Assembly: GCA_009599575.1 (NCBI GenBank)
Contig: VWND01000064.1
Span: 1,736,001-1,800,000 of the forward strand
DNA length: 64,000 nt
Direction: 5' to 3'
Origin: Blumeriella jaapii
Taxonomy: Eukaryota; Ascomycota; Leotiomycetes; Helotiales; Drepanopezizaceae
Shown: piece by piece, positions 47,270-60,442 of the stretch
How positions within the stretch are numbered: the stretch's first letter is position 1
Layout of the letters: every line of letters begins with the position of its first letter
The notes under the pieces: model-generated
Database searches by the model: none
What the model saw: only the letters and a program-made list of their open reading frames with translations
Told to the model about the DNA's origin: nothing
Translations under genes and position numbers: made by a program

Positions 47270-50200
47270 GTTGCTTGGTTAGGCAAAGGGCCGTCTGACG
47301 TCGGCGTGGGCGTGGGCGTTGATGGTGATGATGATGATGATTAGTGGCGCGGACTGGGCCCCCGCTGGGTGAGGTGGCACTGGGTCGGTCTCCTGTCTGT
47401 TTGTGGTCTGTGGTTACTTGCCGTGCTTTACTCGGTGTGTATGGGGTGTGGTGGTGGTGGTGGTGGTTTGGTTTTGGTGGTGATGTTGGTTGCTTTGGGA
47501 GGGGGGGGTTAGGGGCTGGCTGGCGCTGACGGCGGCTAAGGTATTTGCTTGTGAGTGTTGTGTGTCCTTCTGTTTGACCCGCTCGTGGGGTTTCTGGTTG
47601 GAGATTTGGGAAGTAGATGAACAAGTGTTCATTTTGATGGCTTTGCCTAAGGGAAGGGCAGGGCAATACTATACAGTAAGTGCCGGCGATCTGGCTCCTG
47701 CGTGATGAGGGAACGAGCACATGGAGGGAGACGATACAACGCTTGTTCTGGTCTATGTCCATTCTACATACCTAGGTACAAAAACCAAAACGAGGACCGC
47801 TGATAGCTGCAGGTCGGACTCGAAGAGTACCTAGGTTGGTAGCCCCGGATCCAGGATAAGTGAGAGAACGTACGTGAGTAATTTGAGATTGGGACGCGAG
47901 GTACAGTACAGTAAGAGTTTAGGACCCTGGGGAGAAGTGGATATCGCTTCAATTCTTTCCAGATGTTCACTTTCGAGCCGATATTTACCCAGCCCGGCTT
48001 GGGTTTGTGATATCTCTTGGATTGCACTTGTCGAGGAACCTTCTTTACATGTGCAGTATATATTTCGAAGTACAAGTAGCAGGATAACGTTGCATGTCAT
48101 GTAAACTGTACGTGGCCCTGCCGACTAGTCATCGAAGCGAAGCATTCTCGACTTGACATGTCACGAACAAATAACGAAGTCGCTATCTGAAGACGTCTTT
48201 CTACCCATGGAACACCGAAAGGAGCATTCTCGTCGTGTCTTCATGGGCAGCTAAGCAATCCCAGCAAGGCAAGGAAACCCGCCTGTTTGCTAGTTAGACA
48301 TCAAGAATGATAAACTGGGCATACATCGAGCGTGGGCTAGTTGCTAACGGCCTCCTTTCGCGAAAGCCCAAGTCCTTCTATTTTGAAGGGGCGGTCGACC
48401 ACTATTTCACCCGGAGATGCACGTCCAGAATCAGCCGAGGCGTCCCGTCCAGCTGGGACTCGGCTTCGTCGGACTGTGCCATGGCCTCGTTGACCGGCAG
48501 CCAGGTACTGTAGTTCCGAAGGGAGGTAGGTCATTGAGCGATGTGCGGGGAAGCTGCATCTTGTTGAATAGAGGATCTACTTTCGCTTCGAAACCGTCGA
48601 CTCTCAAGTAATGAAGGAAGCAAGGGGTGTGGTGTATGCTGCTTCGGAATTCCACCTGACATTCCAGCCAGATCGGAAGCAGAGACTGCAAAGCTCGGTT
48701 CGGCTGGCTAAGAGACGTGACTTGGATACGGAGGCGACATGGGGGCATGCGGATAGACCATTTCATGCATTCCACTGCAGAATTAGGCAAGATCCAGCAT
48801 GGAAGCTTGATGCAAAGATAAGCATCACATTCCTTCAGACTCGTACTGAACCTCATTCCGATCCCAGGGAAGAGAGCATATACCGCGAACGAATTACTCG
48901 AGATGCAGCGTAGCTTGTCTTTTCAAGCCGTGACCTTGCTCTCACCCAAAAGGTGGTTTGCTGTGTGGCATCTTCTCGTAACCACTCCCCAACCAGAGCC
49001 ATGCGAAACTCTCCACTTACAAGTCGGGTCTATTGCCGCAATGCTTCTCTCGGATACTACTAGCATCACTCTTCACATACTTCAAAGACGCCGCAAGCCA
49101 CCCGAGAACCGTCGAGCAGCATGCATCAAACATTACACTTGCAAGAATCAGATCGAACACTACAAATCAATTTGAACGTCTTTCTATCTGTACTATACCT
49201 CTTACAGCTTCTCCTAATGCGTTTTCGAATCATCTTGAATTGCATTTAAAAGTGGTGAGGTTCCTGTCTTCCGTGAAGGAAAGAGCTTTAACATAACATC
49301 GTTCCGAGCTTCTGCCGACGATCCGCCTGCGCTACACTTGTATCTCAAATCGTACGGTAGATCCAATCGAACTGCCTTTGGCAGTTTGCATTTCTTGAAA
49401 AACACACGTGGTGAGCAATGCAAGTGATCACGAACAGCAGCATGGGATGCAACACGAAATGCACTCGCTACCGCGAGATTAGACGGTCTCGACGCATGGT
49501 GGATTTCGCTTAGGGGACGTCATCGGCACTCGGTTGGTTGGGGTAGATGATTTTATGATGGTTGATAACAGCTGAGCAAATGACAACACCCCTGATATGG
49601 CTTATTAGCAAGTGTGGGCGTAACATGGACAGAGGATGGGCGGGTGAAGAGAACATGGGCTGAGTTGTCAATGAAGGATGTCTTTAGACTTGAATAGCTC
49701 TGGTCAGTGCCAACATGCTCGGTCAAACAGAAGAAGCGATCGTGCCATAAGTACAAACAAGCATTATTCTACACCACAGACCTGTTTTCTCCGGAGCTGA
49801 GGACGACGACGCACATGGATGGATACAGAACAGTGTCGATGCGACGTGCTATCGAGCCCCTCCTTAGGTATCCCGTGCCATGTATGTTGTCTGTAGGTAG
49901 CGAACACACTATACCAATGCTCCTCTTTCACGGGCGGCTGGCGAAATGCGAGATCTGCAGGTAGCCACGATGAACCAGCAGCTTCAGCAACTTCTGTGCG
50001 AAATCTGCTGTCCGAGGGGAGGAGGTTGTACTCGGAGCTAGTCCCGAAACGGCAATCTTGTGGTTTCCTCCTTCGCCAACTGCAGAGACGCCCGGCCACC
50101 CGAAGGCGTGGCCCCGTGGGTTCGAGCGAACGCGACGCGGGTGACCTCCAAGCTTCGGCACCGCTCTATACGGCCGCACTCGATCTGTGATGCGATGGCG

Positions 50201-50645
50201 AGACGGCAACTCGAGCAGGAAGGCGGGCGATGTCCCCGCCAGCTGGAGTGGTCTGGAGGTGCCAGAACTCCGAAGCGTCGCGGCTGGGGAAAAATCGAAT
50301 CACTTGCGGCCTCGACACACAAAGCCGTCGCAAACAACCCGAAAGCGCTTGGTTGGGTTCGTGGAGTGGTAAACCAAAGCGGACTTAGACATGGATATTG
50401 GAGAGCGGCATGTTATGTTGAAGTCACATATTTCACGCACGCGAAAACCGAGAGATGTTTAAGTCTCCGGACCTTGAATGCTGAATTCGAGGACAGAGAA
50501 CGTGTTTTCAAAGCATTTCAGTATTGGCCGCACAGGCTGTATTTCAGGCTGTAGGCTGTGTCCCAAACCCCTGACCACGAAGGATACGAAAAATAGAGAA
50601 TTACAGTACTATACTGTACCGCGTACCTTGCCTCTCGTTGACACC
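45934..50645. other. Gene-poor interval between CON7 and PHS1
   Basis: About 4.7 kb with no supported gene. It contains trinucleotide GTC runs (46700-46742), GT/GGT runs (47200-47218, 47450-47470), a TTGC tetranucleotide array (47231-47280), TACCTAGGTA-type motifs at 47768-47777 and 47828-47835, and short GTACAG clusters (47901-47913, 50601-50620). Frames at 48431-48856 (minus) and 50060-50554 (plus) lack domains. Confidence 0.45.
47231..47280. repeat. TTGC/TTGG tetranucleotide microsatellite
   Basis: TTGG units followed by at least six TTGC units and mixed TTGG/TTGC units. Confidence 0.9.
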
Positions 50646-51386
50646 TCAGACACGTTTCGTCCTCAAACTTTTACTCCTTTGCTTCAACATATACGAATAC
50701 AAGAAGTAAGAGCCTGTGAACGTGTCAGATGTTGCCAGAAGCCTGGAATGTCGAGCGACTGACCTGGGAGATATAAGAGCCACAGCTCTCCATACATGAT
50801 GCCGGTCAACCAAGCCACGTCAGACTCCCCGATAGCTCTCCATACCAACCACATCTCAGCGCCTATTCCGATGGGGTAGATAAGCACGAAAGCGCTGTAT
50901 CTCAGCCAGACGAGGAAGTTCAGGGCCAGGCCAGAGAGCATCAGCGCGAAGTACCCGTAGCGGATCACCTCCCCGACCGACCACATGACGAGCATGATGG
51001 TGTATGCTGGCGAGAGAGCGACGGTGGGGAATGGAGCGACGATCGTCCACAGAACGAGGTTCTTTGCGACGGTCTGGATGAAGGTTGGAATCAGAGGTGC
51101 CCGAACTAGTCCTTCATGGCCGGAAGTTAATGACGCGACCTCGACCCTTCGAGACCACCCAACTGTGGTGATCTGCTGGGGAGATCAACGGACCGGTAGC
51201 AGCATGCGCGACTTCAAGAAGTGCGGCACTTTGAACCCATAGTGCAAAGTTCCCAACTGCATCGTAGGTTTTCTCGTGGGACGTCAGGGGGCCAAGCGCC
51301 ACGATGCGAATCAGAAGGGTGAGCCAGAGAGCTGCGAAGGTGCCGTTGTAGAGGACCAAGTATAGCGACTTGATTGAGGATGCCAT
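50646..51386 (-). CDS. PHS1: Very-long-chain 3-hydroxyacyl-CoA dehydratase
   Basis: Third step of the ER fatty-acid elongation cycle, feeding very-long-chain acyl groups to sphingolipids. Exons 51386-51194, 51112-50765 and 50713-50646 (introns 81 and 51 nt; the first has a GTCCGT donor and GAAG acceptor) give 202 residues, close to the yeast enzyme. It is a six-helix membrane protein. Family markers: YLVLYNGTFAALWLTLL, ALLEVAHAATGLVRAPL, EVIRYGYFALMLSG and the catalytic region LRYSAFVLIYPIGIGAEMWL, with the expected Tyr and Glu. The end RTKRV is similar to a dibasic ER-retrieval signal. Intact. Confidence 0.95.
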
Positions 51387-51964
51387 ATTCGTTCTTGGTT
51401 TGCGATATAATGATGAGCTCGAAGGTGACGCCCGATAAAGCTATGGGTTTCAGGGGCGAAGAAATATTTTCATCTCTTGGTTTTGGTGATAAATCTCGGT
51501 TGCAGGTACTGACTGTATGTACTGTACGAGTAAGCATTGGCCCACAATTGGCGCGTCTCCGCGACGTCAATTCAAAATCGGGATTCCAAGCCGGGCGAGG
51601 GTCTTGAAATGAACATTGGTACCCAAAGAAAGCGAATCACATCTTGTGGGGGGCGGTTAGTTGTCTGCTGAAAAGGGGCTCATCAACCTTGCCCGCTAAG
51701 TTGCTGACTGTACGAGTGAAGAAGGACCTCATGTTCCAGAGCTGTAAGCTTCTACACTTTGCACGAATACAGCTGCGGGACGAAGGAGCTTGCTTAACTG
51801 GATCAATCACATACATCTTCAACGCCATGATTTCATCATACATTACGTGATTTAAACCTACTTATGGAAATATCGAATCTAGTCATATATCAATCACGCA
51901 AGTGAAGGCTAGCGAGCAGGAATCTTTGAAATGCTACAATGCCTCCCTAGTTGAGCCACCATCT

Positions 51965-52066
51965 TTGGAAGGGGCCTTGAGATATCTCGTTGACTTTACT
52001 GTATTTCACCACGTCTTGGAAGGGGCCTTGAGATATCTCGTTGACTTTACTGTGTTTCACCACGTC
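51965..52066. repeat. 51-base tandem duplication
   Basis: Two adjacent copies of a unit starting TTGGAAGGGGCCTTGAGATA, 51965-52015 and 52016-52066, differing by one A/G. The period is 17 codons, so a short plus-strand frame (51902-52090) repeats too, but I do not regard it as a gene. Confidence 0.9.
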
Positions 52067-52445
52067 AACAGCCATGCTCCATGGCTCTAACCGCGACGTT
52101 GACTTTTTCGCTTCTTGGTTCTAGCAGAAGCTGCTCTTATTGCCAAAAATGCTATCGCAAAGAACTGTGGCGCATATCGTCACCGGGCTTACTTACAAGT
52201 GTTAAAGGTGGAAATGAATAAATAGCGTGTCCTGGTAAACCTACTCCACCATAATTATAGTCGGGACATTATCACGACCCGGGGCGATGCCTACCACAGC
52301 CGACTCCATTGCAACAAGGGAAGATGATACTGACATTACACAGCAGGCCATTTGGTAGTAGCGTTCCATTTCCCATGAAATTTCCTTACAACCCAAATCA
52401 CCAACCCGAATATTTTCCCCTTCGAAAGGAAAATAGGTAAAAATT

Positions 52446-52480
<35 letters not shown>

Positions 52481-52499
52481 TAAAAAATTGCAAAACAAA

Positions 52500-52517
52500 C
52501 CCCCGCCGAAGCGGGGG
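52500..52517. other. GC-rich hairpin
   Basis: Perfect 7-bp stem CCCCCGC / GCGGGGG with a CGAA loop, just after the poly-A tract. Role unknown. Confidence 0.5.
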
Positions 52518-53713
52518 AAGAAAAGCCTTCGAAGCGGGTTTTCGTTTTTTATCCGGTTGTCGTGTGTGGTCTGGTGAGTCTAAACCACTCGGCTCCAAAT
52601 CGTTACTACCGATCCTCCACACCAGAGAGACCTGACAAGACGACAACCACTATGCCATCTGCGCTACTCTGGATACCATACCTGGCAAGTCTTGCACTAT
52701 ATCAAGGGGTCATGATTTTTTTTTTTTTTTTTTTTTCACCGCTTCTTCGAATTCCGATTTCAATTGAGCACGGAGAGCTCATCGCTCCAAGTAAAATTTT
52801 ACCAGAGCGTTGCGATCAGGCGCAGACCCAAAGACGCATGAGATGGTTTTATCTGGAGCTACAGTATTTATATAGGTACTTATGAGATCCAGCATGCCAT
52901 TACTGTCAATTTTAGGACTTCTCATGGGCAAGAACATTCAAGTGTTTACTTTGACACTCGCTTTTGATTGCCGCGGACAAAAGACGAGAGAGGCCATGGC
53001 TAAGAAGCACCGACATCTTGAAGTCTGCAGATAAACGATACTGTAGGGTTTCGTTATGTGATGAATTGTGTAAGACAAAGTTACAGATTTCAAGGTTGAA
53101 GAAAACTTCCATCCCTCACCTTTCCACCTTCTCACGAGCCCAAGTTGGCGCTGGTGGCTCCCTCCTGAGACATTTATTTCTGTAGCCAAGGTTCAGATAC
53201 ACCGATATGCGTCTCATTAAGCAGTCATATTTATAATAGATCAGGAAGGTCATATCGCTGAAGCGCACAAACTCTGCACAACAAGCTTGAAGTAAAAGAG
53301 AGAATCGACCGACGCGCTCAAAGAGCTTATCTAGAAGAGTGGACCAGGTACAGACCAAGTACAAGAGAACGGAACACTGCAAGGAGAAAGAGCCTGTCTG
53401 GAAGGTCGTCCGCTGGTAGAGGTGAAAAAGTCAGGGAAAGTCAGGAAACGTGGAAGTACATATTTTGGGCTCATGTTTTGAATTCATTTTCCACTGCCAA
53501 TGCGAATGCCTTCCATTCTATAAGAAGAAACATTCAAGCTGGAGACATTGGTCTTTCCACGATTTGAAGAATGCACCGCCCAATGCTACAACGCCGATTT
53601 TACCATGCACACTGCTCTCCTATGCGTAGTATGATTTGCTGTGCAAGATGATTGTCCCACCTGGATATTTTGGCGTTCCCATCCTACTTCCGATCTATGC
53701 AGGTCTCGTTCAT

Positions 53714-55556
53714 TTACTGTTCTAGAAAAGTGAACAGATTCGTATGCAAGATGGTCATGGCTCTCGTCGCTTCATATGCGTCTATCACACAAGAAATGTT
53801 GATTTCGCTCGCGCCTGATACCCGTGTTAGTCACATCCATTTAGGAGGGCGATTTGGATATTAACATACCTTGCGAGATCATCTCAATATTAACATTGTT
53901 CTCTCCCAATGTACTGAACATCCTGCCCGCAATGCCAACCATGTTCTTCATCTCAGCACCGACCAGTGACAAGATGGCCATCTTGTGCAGGATGCTCACC
54001 TCGCCACACTCTTCCAGCTCTTCTTTTGCTTTTTCCAGATCATTGTCTGAAATGTTGGCTGAGTGGATGGCCATAGATACGTGGACTTCAGAGGTTGAGA
54101 TGAGATCGACGGACAACTGCCGCTTATCCAGGATCCGAAAGACCTTCGCGAAGAAGCCGTGCGAGATCGAGCGTTTGTTCGAGTGTACATTTATAACCGA
54201 AATCTTGTCCTTGATCGTAACGGCCGTAGGACGTTTCGGCTTTACCCTCAGGGAGACACTGCTGCCATTACGTGAATGGAGCAGTTGATTCGAGCTGAGT
54301 TTTACGTCTGGCAATACAATCGTGCCATTTCCACGAGGATTCTTGACGTTTTTGATGCGGATCTGGATCGGCGGGGAGGCGTGCATGACCTGATCCATTG
54401 TAAGGTGGTGGATGACTTCTGAGCCGTAGAAGGTCAATTCTGCAGCTTCTGCTGGCGTGATGGTCTCCAGTAGGCGGGCTGTGGGAACCTTCGACGGGTC
54501 GGCTGTGAAAATGCCATCAACTTCCTTCCAAACCTGGAGCTCCTCTGCTGCCACCCCGACTGCCACAAGACTGGCGCAAAGATCTGTGTATCCTCTTCCA
54601 ATCTCGCCGTCCATCAACCCACCAGGCACCGTGCCAAAATAACCTGTGATAACAGGGACTCTGTCTTCGCATGCCAACACCTTTTCCCTCAGCGCCTCCG
54701 AAAGCGACCTGTAGAACTCAAAATTCAGCTTTTTTCCAGCTTTGGGACTGACGACATCAGAAAGATCCACGTATTCCGCCGCAACTCCCCTATCTCGCAG
54801 CAAAGCAGCCAGGAAGCGACAGCTTAATTTCTCCCCAAAACTGACTATGCGATCCTTGCTCCTGCCATCTATCTCGAGATGCCACCTCTCAGCTGCCTTC
54901 CTGTAATCCACAATCTCTCTACACTCTCCTTGTATTTGTTGTACAAGGGCCTCCTGCATACTGGTGTTACGGAGATGGCTCCGCGCCGCAGCGACGTGAT
55001 CTTCGCAGATGATCTGTACCAGGCGCTCATATTCTATGACCAGGCTTTCATAGTGCACCGATTCCACGTCTTTACAAATGTTGATGGCCTCGAGGACTCC
55101 GAAGATTTCTAGCAGACTGTTTTATAGCGTTAGCCTTGCACATAGGCATGGAGGGGTAAAGACGATTTACCGACTCGTGGTTCCTTCCACCTTCTTCCCC
55201 GTACTCCTGGCGGAGCAGACTACCGCAATCTTGTTGTCCTCTAAACCAGCTCTAATGATTACTTCTGTCAGTATGTCTACTCTTTTCAACGTCTTCCGGA
55301 ACCCATAGTTGCTTTGTGTACCACTCCCCTCAGCCCGCCATCCATACCCCTCCCATACCTTCCAGAGAAGAATCACTCGAAGAAACAGCACATACCTCAC
55401 GATTTCCTCCGCAATATCGATCGCAAACTTCCCTACACTGGTTCCCCCAAACTTCTGTACTACCCATCCGCTCTCACTACAGTTTCTCCACGTCTGCGCC
55501 GTGTTGGCATGATCCTGCACCGGTGTCGGCTCTGCGCGAAGCGGCAGCGAAGCCAT
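53714..55556 (-). CDS. HOM3: Aspartokinase (aspartate pathway, Thr/Met synthesis)
   Basis: Phosphorylates aspartate, first step towards homoserine, threonine and methionine; cytosolic and feedback-regulated. Exons 55556-55396, 55251-55171, 55116-53870 and 53814-53714 (introns 144, 54 and 55 nt) give 529 residues, the family length. The kinase domain shows WVVQKFGGTSVGKFAIDIAE, CSARSTGKKVEGTTSR, IVSFGEKLSCRFLAALL, GYFGTVPGGLMDGEIGRGYT and EVDGIFTADPSKVP. Two ACT regulatory domains follow (ISVINVHSNKRSISHGFF; ILSLVGAEMKNMVGIAGRMF with NVNIEMISQGASEINISCVI). Intact; a TGACTC element lies upstream. Confidence 0.96.
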
Positions 55557-56609
55557 GTTGTTGCAAAGAAAGAGGCTGGAACAAGTTCTTTCCAAGCAAA
55601 GACGCAAAGAAATACAAAATACAATGCGGGTGAGAAAGAAGGTTGTTTGATGCGACAGAGTCATCGAGACGAGTAGGCTTTTTGTAACGGCTGCACTTTT
55701 ATGCGCTAAGATAAGATAAGATAAAGACGAGCCGAGACCCCGCAGCATGTGCTCGGAATGTGATTAACGGAGTAGTACAGTATACTGTAGGAGTTTTGCG
55801 GAAGAAAAAGAGATAGATACAATGGATATCAAACACTTTCAAAAATACAACGAACAGGAGAAGATGCTTATTATTGAAGACTGTAAGATGTTTGGACAAA
55901 CATCTCAAATACCAACACGTGCCAAAACATCACCGAGATGCTTTATAGTACAATATCCGGGGAGCCACGGAATGAGTGGTACTGTGTGAATGGAGAAACC
56001 CAATTATTATACTTCCAGATGTAACATACAGTGTACAGTACAGTTTCCATGCAAGGATGACCCTATGTGTATGTTTGTGTTTCTCCTCTCTTGTTGGGTT
56101 GTACTGTAAATCTGCACAAGAGTTCTTTGCCCTGAATCGCCAGGCCCACTACAACACCGAGGTCACCTACATGTGTATTGGAGCGATCGATAATGAGAGA
56201 GAGCAGAAACTTGTTCGATCTCGAGTACTTGGTACGGACCAAATAGTAATAATGTGTGTCTCGGTCTGTCTGGACTCTAGCAGAAACTAGCCACCCCTCA
56301 GCTAATACTCATACGTACAGTTTCCAATACACAATTCAATCACAATGCCCAAGCTGCCGCGGTATCCTGCTCCCAGGCATTACTTCTAAAAGTCCAAGTC
56401 CAAAGCACGGAAAAATTACTAGTGCGCATGATACGCTCACTCCACAAATAACACCCCGACCCAAGCCCATGCATATACACCCGTGCCTCCCAAATCTACA
56501 GCTGCCGTTTCGTCGTTCGCGTCGTAAAGAGTCTGCCGGCCAGACTTGATTGCCCCCAAGGCAAAAAAGAAGAAAATTATGCCGTGTACGAGAGCCAATC
56601 CAGAAGCAA
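55557..56609. other. Intergenic region HOM3 promoter / RFX terminator
   Basis: About 1.05 kb between tandem minus-strand genes. Holds the TGACTC element and GTACAG motif members at 55772-55790 and 56031-56044. No gene supported. Confidence 0.45.
55658..55663 (-). promoter_or_regulatory. Candidate Gcn4/CpcA site upstream of HOM3
   Basis: TGACTC on the gene strand, about 100 bases before the start codon. General amino-acid control factors bind TGACTC, and HOM3 is a known target class in fungi. Six bases only, so tentative. Confidence 0.4.
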
Positions 56610-59240
56610 TCAGACCATCGATGAATGTGCCAATGAGTGATTCATGGTATTGGGGTCGAATTGAGAAATAGTTCGTCCATATTCAAACTTCGCGATGAAC
56701 TCTTCGTTGGGTGTCCGGATCTCAATACCGCTATCGTCATGGTTGGCAACAACGTTCATCGCGGCTTGGGTCGTGATATCCATGGGTCGGGCGGATGATC
56801 TGTTGTCCACATGTCCGTTGTCTCTCAAAAACTCATCACTTCCAGTGCTGTACCTGCTGCTCTCGTTCTGACTGACAGCTCGATCGACCACACTTTGCTT
56901 TTGAGGCTCCTGAGTCGACTTGGTGGTCTTGAATTCCATGAAACCACCTTGCTCAGCCATGAAGGCAATCATCTCGTCGATCCAACATTTCGTCACCCAC
57001 CACGCCCCGAAGCTTTTCCCTTGTGCGATGGTCAAATCTCTCATGACGGCAGTCCCGACTCTCTGGACGCACCAGACGATCTCGGCATGCGTAGCATAAG
57101 GAAATCTTGCAGGGAGAGCTTGAAGAAAGTTGACCCAGCGGTCCAATACATTTTCGGTCGACGCGTCGGCATGAATGCTGGCTTGTTGTTGACGCCCGGT
57201 GCGTAGAGCCATTTCTCCATAAGGCGTGAGCCCTTCGACCTCCCAAGGAACGCCAACGGGATTGAGGAGATCACGAAGCTCGGTCAGCAGAAGCGTGACA
57301 ACATCGTCCATACCTCTGGTTGGCACACACTCAGCAACTTTGCGAGTTCGTACCATAGTAATCCAGTCTTCGTACATCTGGTCTCTGTTGGCTGGGTTGG
57401 AAAGCATGTTTGCTGCAGCATGTGCCGTCAAATTCACCCTGAGTTCGCGATCCAATAGGCCTGCAAAGAGCGTTGCGGGTGCAACCTTGGCGTCAATAAC
57501 ATGATTTGGATGGCCGTGAAAAGAGTTCTGGATGTGCGGAACGAGTCGCTCAGAGATGTTTCGCAAAGTATCTAGGACTGGCTTTGGTGCTACCTGAAGA
57601 GTCAGAGGTGCCACGACTCGCATCATTTTTTGATACATGACGAAGTCGCATTCTTCGATCCAGGGGGCGATGCTGGCGTTGGCGAATAATTTTTGAACAG
57701 GCATTGTCAAAGTACCGTGGAACGAAGTGAACAAGTGGAAAAAGGTCTTTTCTTTGCAGAAACGTAGAGCATCTATAAGCGACGTGCAGTGAGAACGATA
57801 AAGCGCGCTTAAGGCATTTGCAGCATCCGGGTCCGTACCGACAGGAATGTGTTGTTCAATCTTGGGCAACGATATGGGCTCATATTCTTGATTCATTTGC
57901 TCGCTTACCGGAGCAAAATGAAGTCGCTGAGACATCTTGCTGGATGTCGTTTCGAGCTGAGGAATTCCGTGTATTTCGGGTTGATGATACAGACTATGAG
58001 GTCTCATGAACCCATCCGATCGTTCTGTTTTGGCTTCCGGTGCTTGATGATCAGATGACGGAAATGCCGCCCTGTCAACGGGATACTGGGCGTTCATGCT
58101 TTGACTAAGGAAATCAGCTGAGATTCGTTGCCGAGGATTGAAGAAGCATACCTGAAACTTGTTGCAAAGCTAGGTGTCTCGGCGAACGATGGCTGGACTG
58201 GTTGGCTCTTTTGCGTCTCTGTCAATTCCGGCTGATCGTCCTTGAGACTGAAATTCACGTAGTGGTATTTCGACTCGCCTCGAACACCGAGTCTCCGCGT
58301 CTTGAGCCCGGGGAATAGCACGCGAACAAGTTTACCGAACGAAGCCGGGTTAAGGACGGTGACTCGTTCAGTAGCACACCTCGACACATAATTTGCATAG
58401 ACCTTCCCTCTGGTGACGGATCCTTTTCCTTTGTCACAGACCTGGTTGATCCTACGTGGGAAACACCTGTTAGTTGATTCCATCTCAGGGCTAGACGATT
58501 GCAGCATACCAGAGCATAGCAAATACTTGTCGTTGCCTCTCCGATTGTGGCCCTCTCTCATTTCCGTGGAGTTCCGTGGCGATCTCTGGCAAGCTGCGAT
58601 GCTTATTTGCCTGAAATAATTGCCTCATTTCCAGTTCATTGGCGGCACTCGATTTGGACGTCTTTTTCGCTGGTCCACCCACCATTGCATCCGCCTCGTC
58701 TTGTTCGTCACTCCGCGTTTCCATCAACTGGCTCTCCCCGTCCCCATAACTCCCTCCGTAGACATCTGCAGGCATAGATTGGCGGCCATGATCGTGCTTA
58801 TATTGCGGCTCTTGAGGATATGCCAGAGGGTGGTGGTGATTCACGCCGCTGAGAGCAGGATCTAAGTCGTAGCCGCGCGGATTTTGCAGTTGGGAGGCCG
58901 AATGCATAACCATATCTTCCGCCGTCATTTGGTGACCCATGCTGGCGTACCGTTGGTGATGCGCGTGAGCATTGGCTTGTTGTTCATACCACTGTTTCTG
59001 GTATTCGGCAGGGTCCGCGAGTTGTTGGTCGAGTATAGGCTGGCTATGGATGCTGGTGGTGGAGGCGCGCGACAGAGGTCTTCTCCTGCCTTTGCTAGAC
59101 ACAGCAGTATTCGAACAGGATCGAGGCATCGGGGGCCTGTTGTCTAGAGATGGGTGATCTGAAAGTTGGGACGACGCAATTAGCACAGCTCCCCCGACGC
59201 CAATGGAGGCGTCCGAAAGCGCGTGGTTCTTCTCACCCAT
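56610..59240 (-). CDS. RFX1: RFX-family winged-helix transcription factor
   Basis: Nuclear DNA-binding protein of the RFX family (yeast Rfx1/Crt1, mould RfxA/CPCR1), known for control of DNA-damage genes, cell division and morphology. Exons 59240-58510, 58451-58152 and 58098-56610 (introns 58 and 53 nt) give 839 residues. The first 230 residues are disordered, His/Gln/Tyr-rich, with a basic stretch (AKKTSKSSAANELEMR). The RFX DNA-binding domain spans about residues 230-320: VYANYVSRCATERV, LNPASFGKLVRVLFPGLKTR, RRLGVRGESKYHY, split by the first intron. The long C-terminal region is helical with the family dimerisation-type blocks. MGEKNHALSD at 59240 is taken as start; the frame is open back to an ATG at 59393, so a 51-residue longer form is possible. 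Confidence 0.94.
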
Positions 59241-60442
59241 GGTTTTGTCCTGGCGCCTAGGTAGGAATATCTTCGATCGGGTCCGGGGTGCGTGGCTGGG
59301 GGGGATATACTGTTGAATCTTTGCGACCAGGCGGGGTCTTGCCCGAAATCCGGAACGACCAGAAGTCGCGCGTCGAACGAGTGACCTTACCACTTGATAT
59401 GCGATCCGGATCCCACCGTGCTGGCAGCGGCGTGGATTGTTGTCGCGGTTGTTGATAGGGAAGAGGACGTTGCCCAGGACGACGGGGGCGACCTATGAAT
59501 TAATCCTGGGACATTCTCGGCTAAACGGCGAGCCCGACTGGCCAGCCCCAGCTATCACCACATCGCGAGAGAAGAGCCGTTCGGACCGGCGCTGTGGGAC
59601 CTCTGCGGAGGGTGTGCCGTACCGGACTCGGTATGTTCTGTTTCTACGGAATCGCAGTTCGCGGTCACCTGGCAGTGGTTGTTGAGCTTCAGGCGGAAGG
59701 GCGCACAATGCTGTTGTTGTGATTCGGGGGCGCGCCGCAAGCTGTACAGCACTGTACAGCACTGTACTGTACCATTTCAGACCAGGGAATTTCCAGCTCC
59801 TGTCCAGTCTGGGCAGAAGGGGCAGAAGGAGCTGTCTCGCCCTGGGGGAATCCTTCGTGGATAGATAGCTAATGGGCAATCTATTGAAGATGGATCCTCA
59901 GAAGCTTACCGTGCAGTACAGCACTGTACAGTATCGTACTTGCAGTACTGTACGTAGTACTAATATACATACAGTACAGTAGAGTACAGTCTGTCTGTAC
60001 GTGCCCATACGGAAAAGAAAACAACTGGAACCATGCTCTACAGTAGGGTATGTCGAGGCGACAGCGACGGAATTCTAAGTAAGATTGCCTACAGCCTGCC
60101 CTGCACTGGTCGCATGCATTCTCGACTACTTTGTTTACACGGCACTGCACTGTGCTGTGTTGTGCTGTGCTGTGTTATGCTGTGCTGTGTTGTGCTGTGC
60201 TGTCCAGTGACTTTGACGTCCAGCCACAGGCCACGCTAGCGTCTTAGCGTGACTCGAAATCCGTCACAGCGCGCTCGTCGCACGTTCGTCATCTCCAAGA
60301 TTGTATTCTCCACCTCCCTCCTTCAACCCAACGCAAAAGCATCGTTGTCCTGACTCTGGATAATCATCTGCTGCTACTCGTCCCACTACACACAACTCAC
60401 TACAAGCACCTCTTACTCTCTCGACTTGCAGTCTCGTTCGAC
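59241..60442. promoter_or_regulatory. Divergent promoter region RFX1 / YOP1 with GTACAG clusters
   Basis: About 1.2 kb between divergent starts. It has two dense clusters of the dispersed motif (59741-59773, with GTACAGCACTGTACAGCACTG; and 59911-60000) and a TGTGCTGTGCTG run (60145-60200). The last 150 bases before YOP1 are CT-rich. No gene supported. Confidence 0.55.
59911..60000. repeat. GTACAG/CTGTAC cluster
   Basis: Seven or more GTAC palindromes within 90 bases, as CAGTACAGCACTGTACAGTA and variants; one of the densest clusters seen. Confidence 0.8.

Larger units (their letters stand above)
51387..53713. other. Intergenic region between PHS1 and aspartokinase
   Basis: About 2.3 kb holding the PHS1 promoter and HOM3 terminator. 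Besides the repeats listed separately it has a poly-A tract (52447-52478, flanked by GGTAAAAATTGC on both sides) and a poly-T tract (52716-52736). No gene is supported. Confidence 0.45.

Noticed and set aside
52545..52625. Possible tRNA-like or SINE head on the minus strand (GGAGCCGAGTGGTTTAGACTC resembles a D-arm)
   Set aside because: No convincing anticodon stem, T-arm or acceptor pairing could be drawn, so only an A-box-like resemblance remains.
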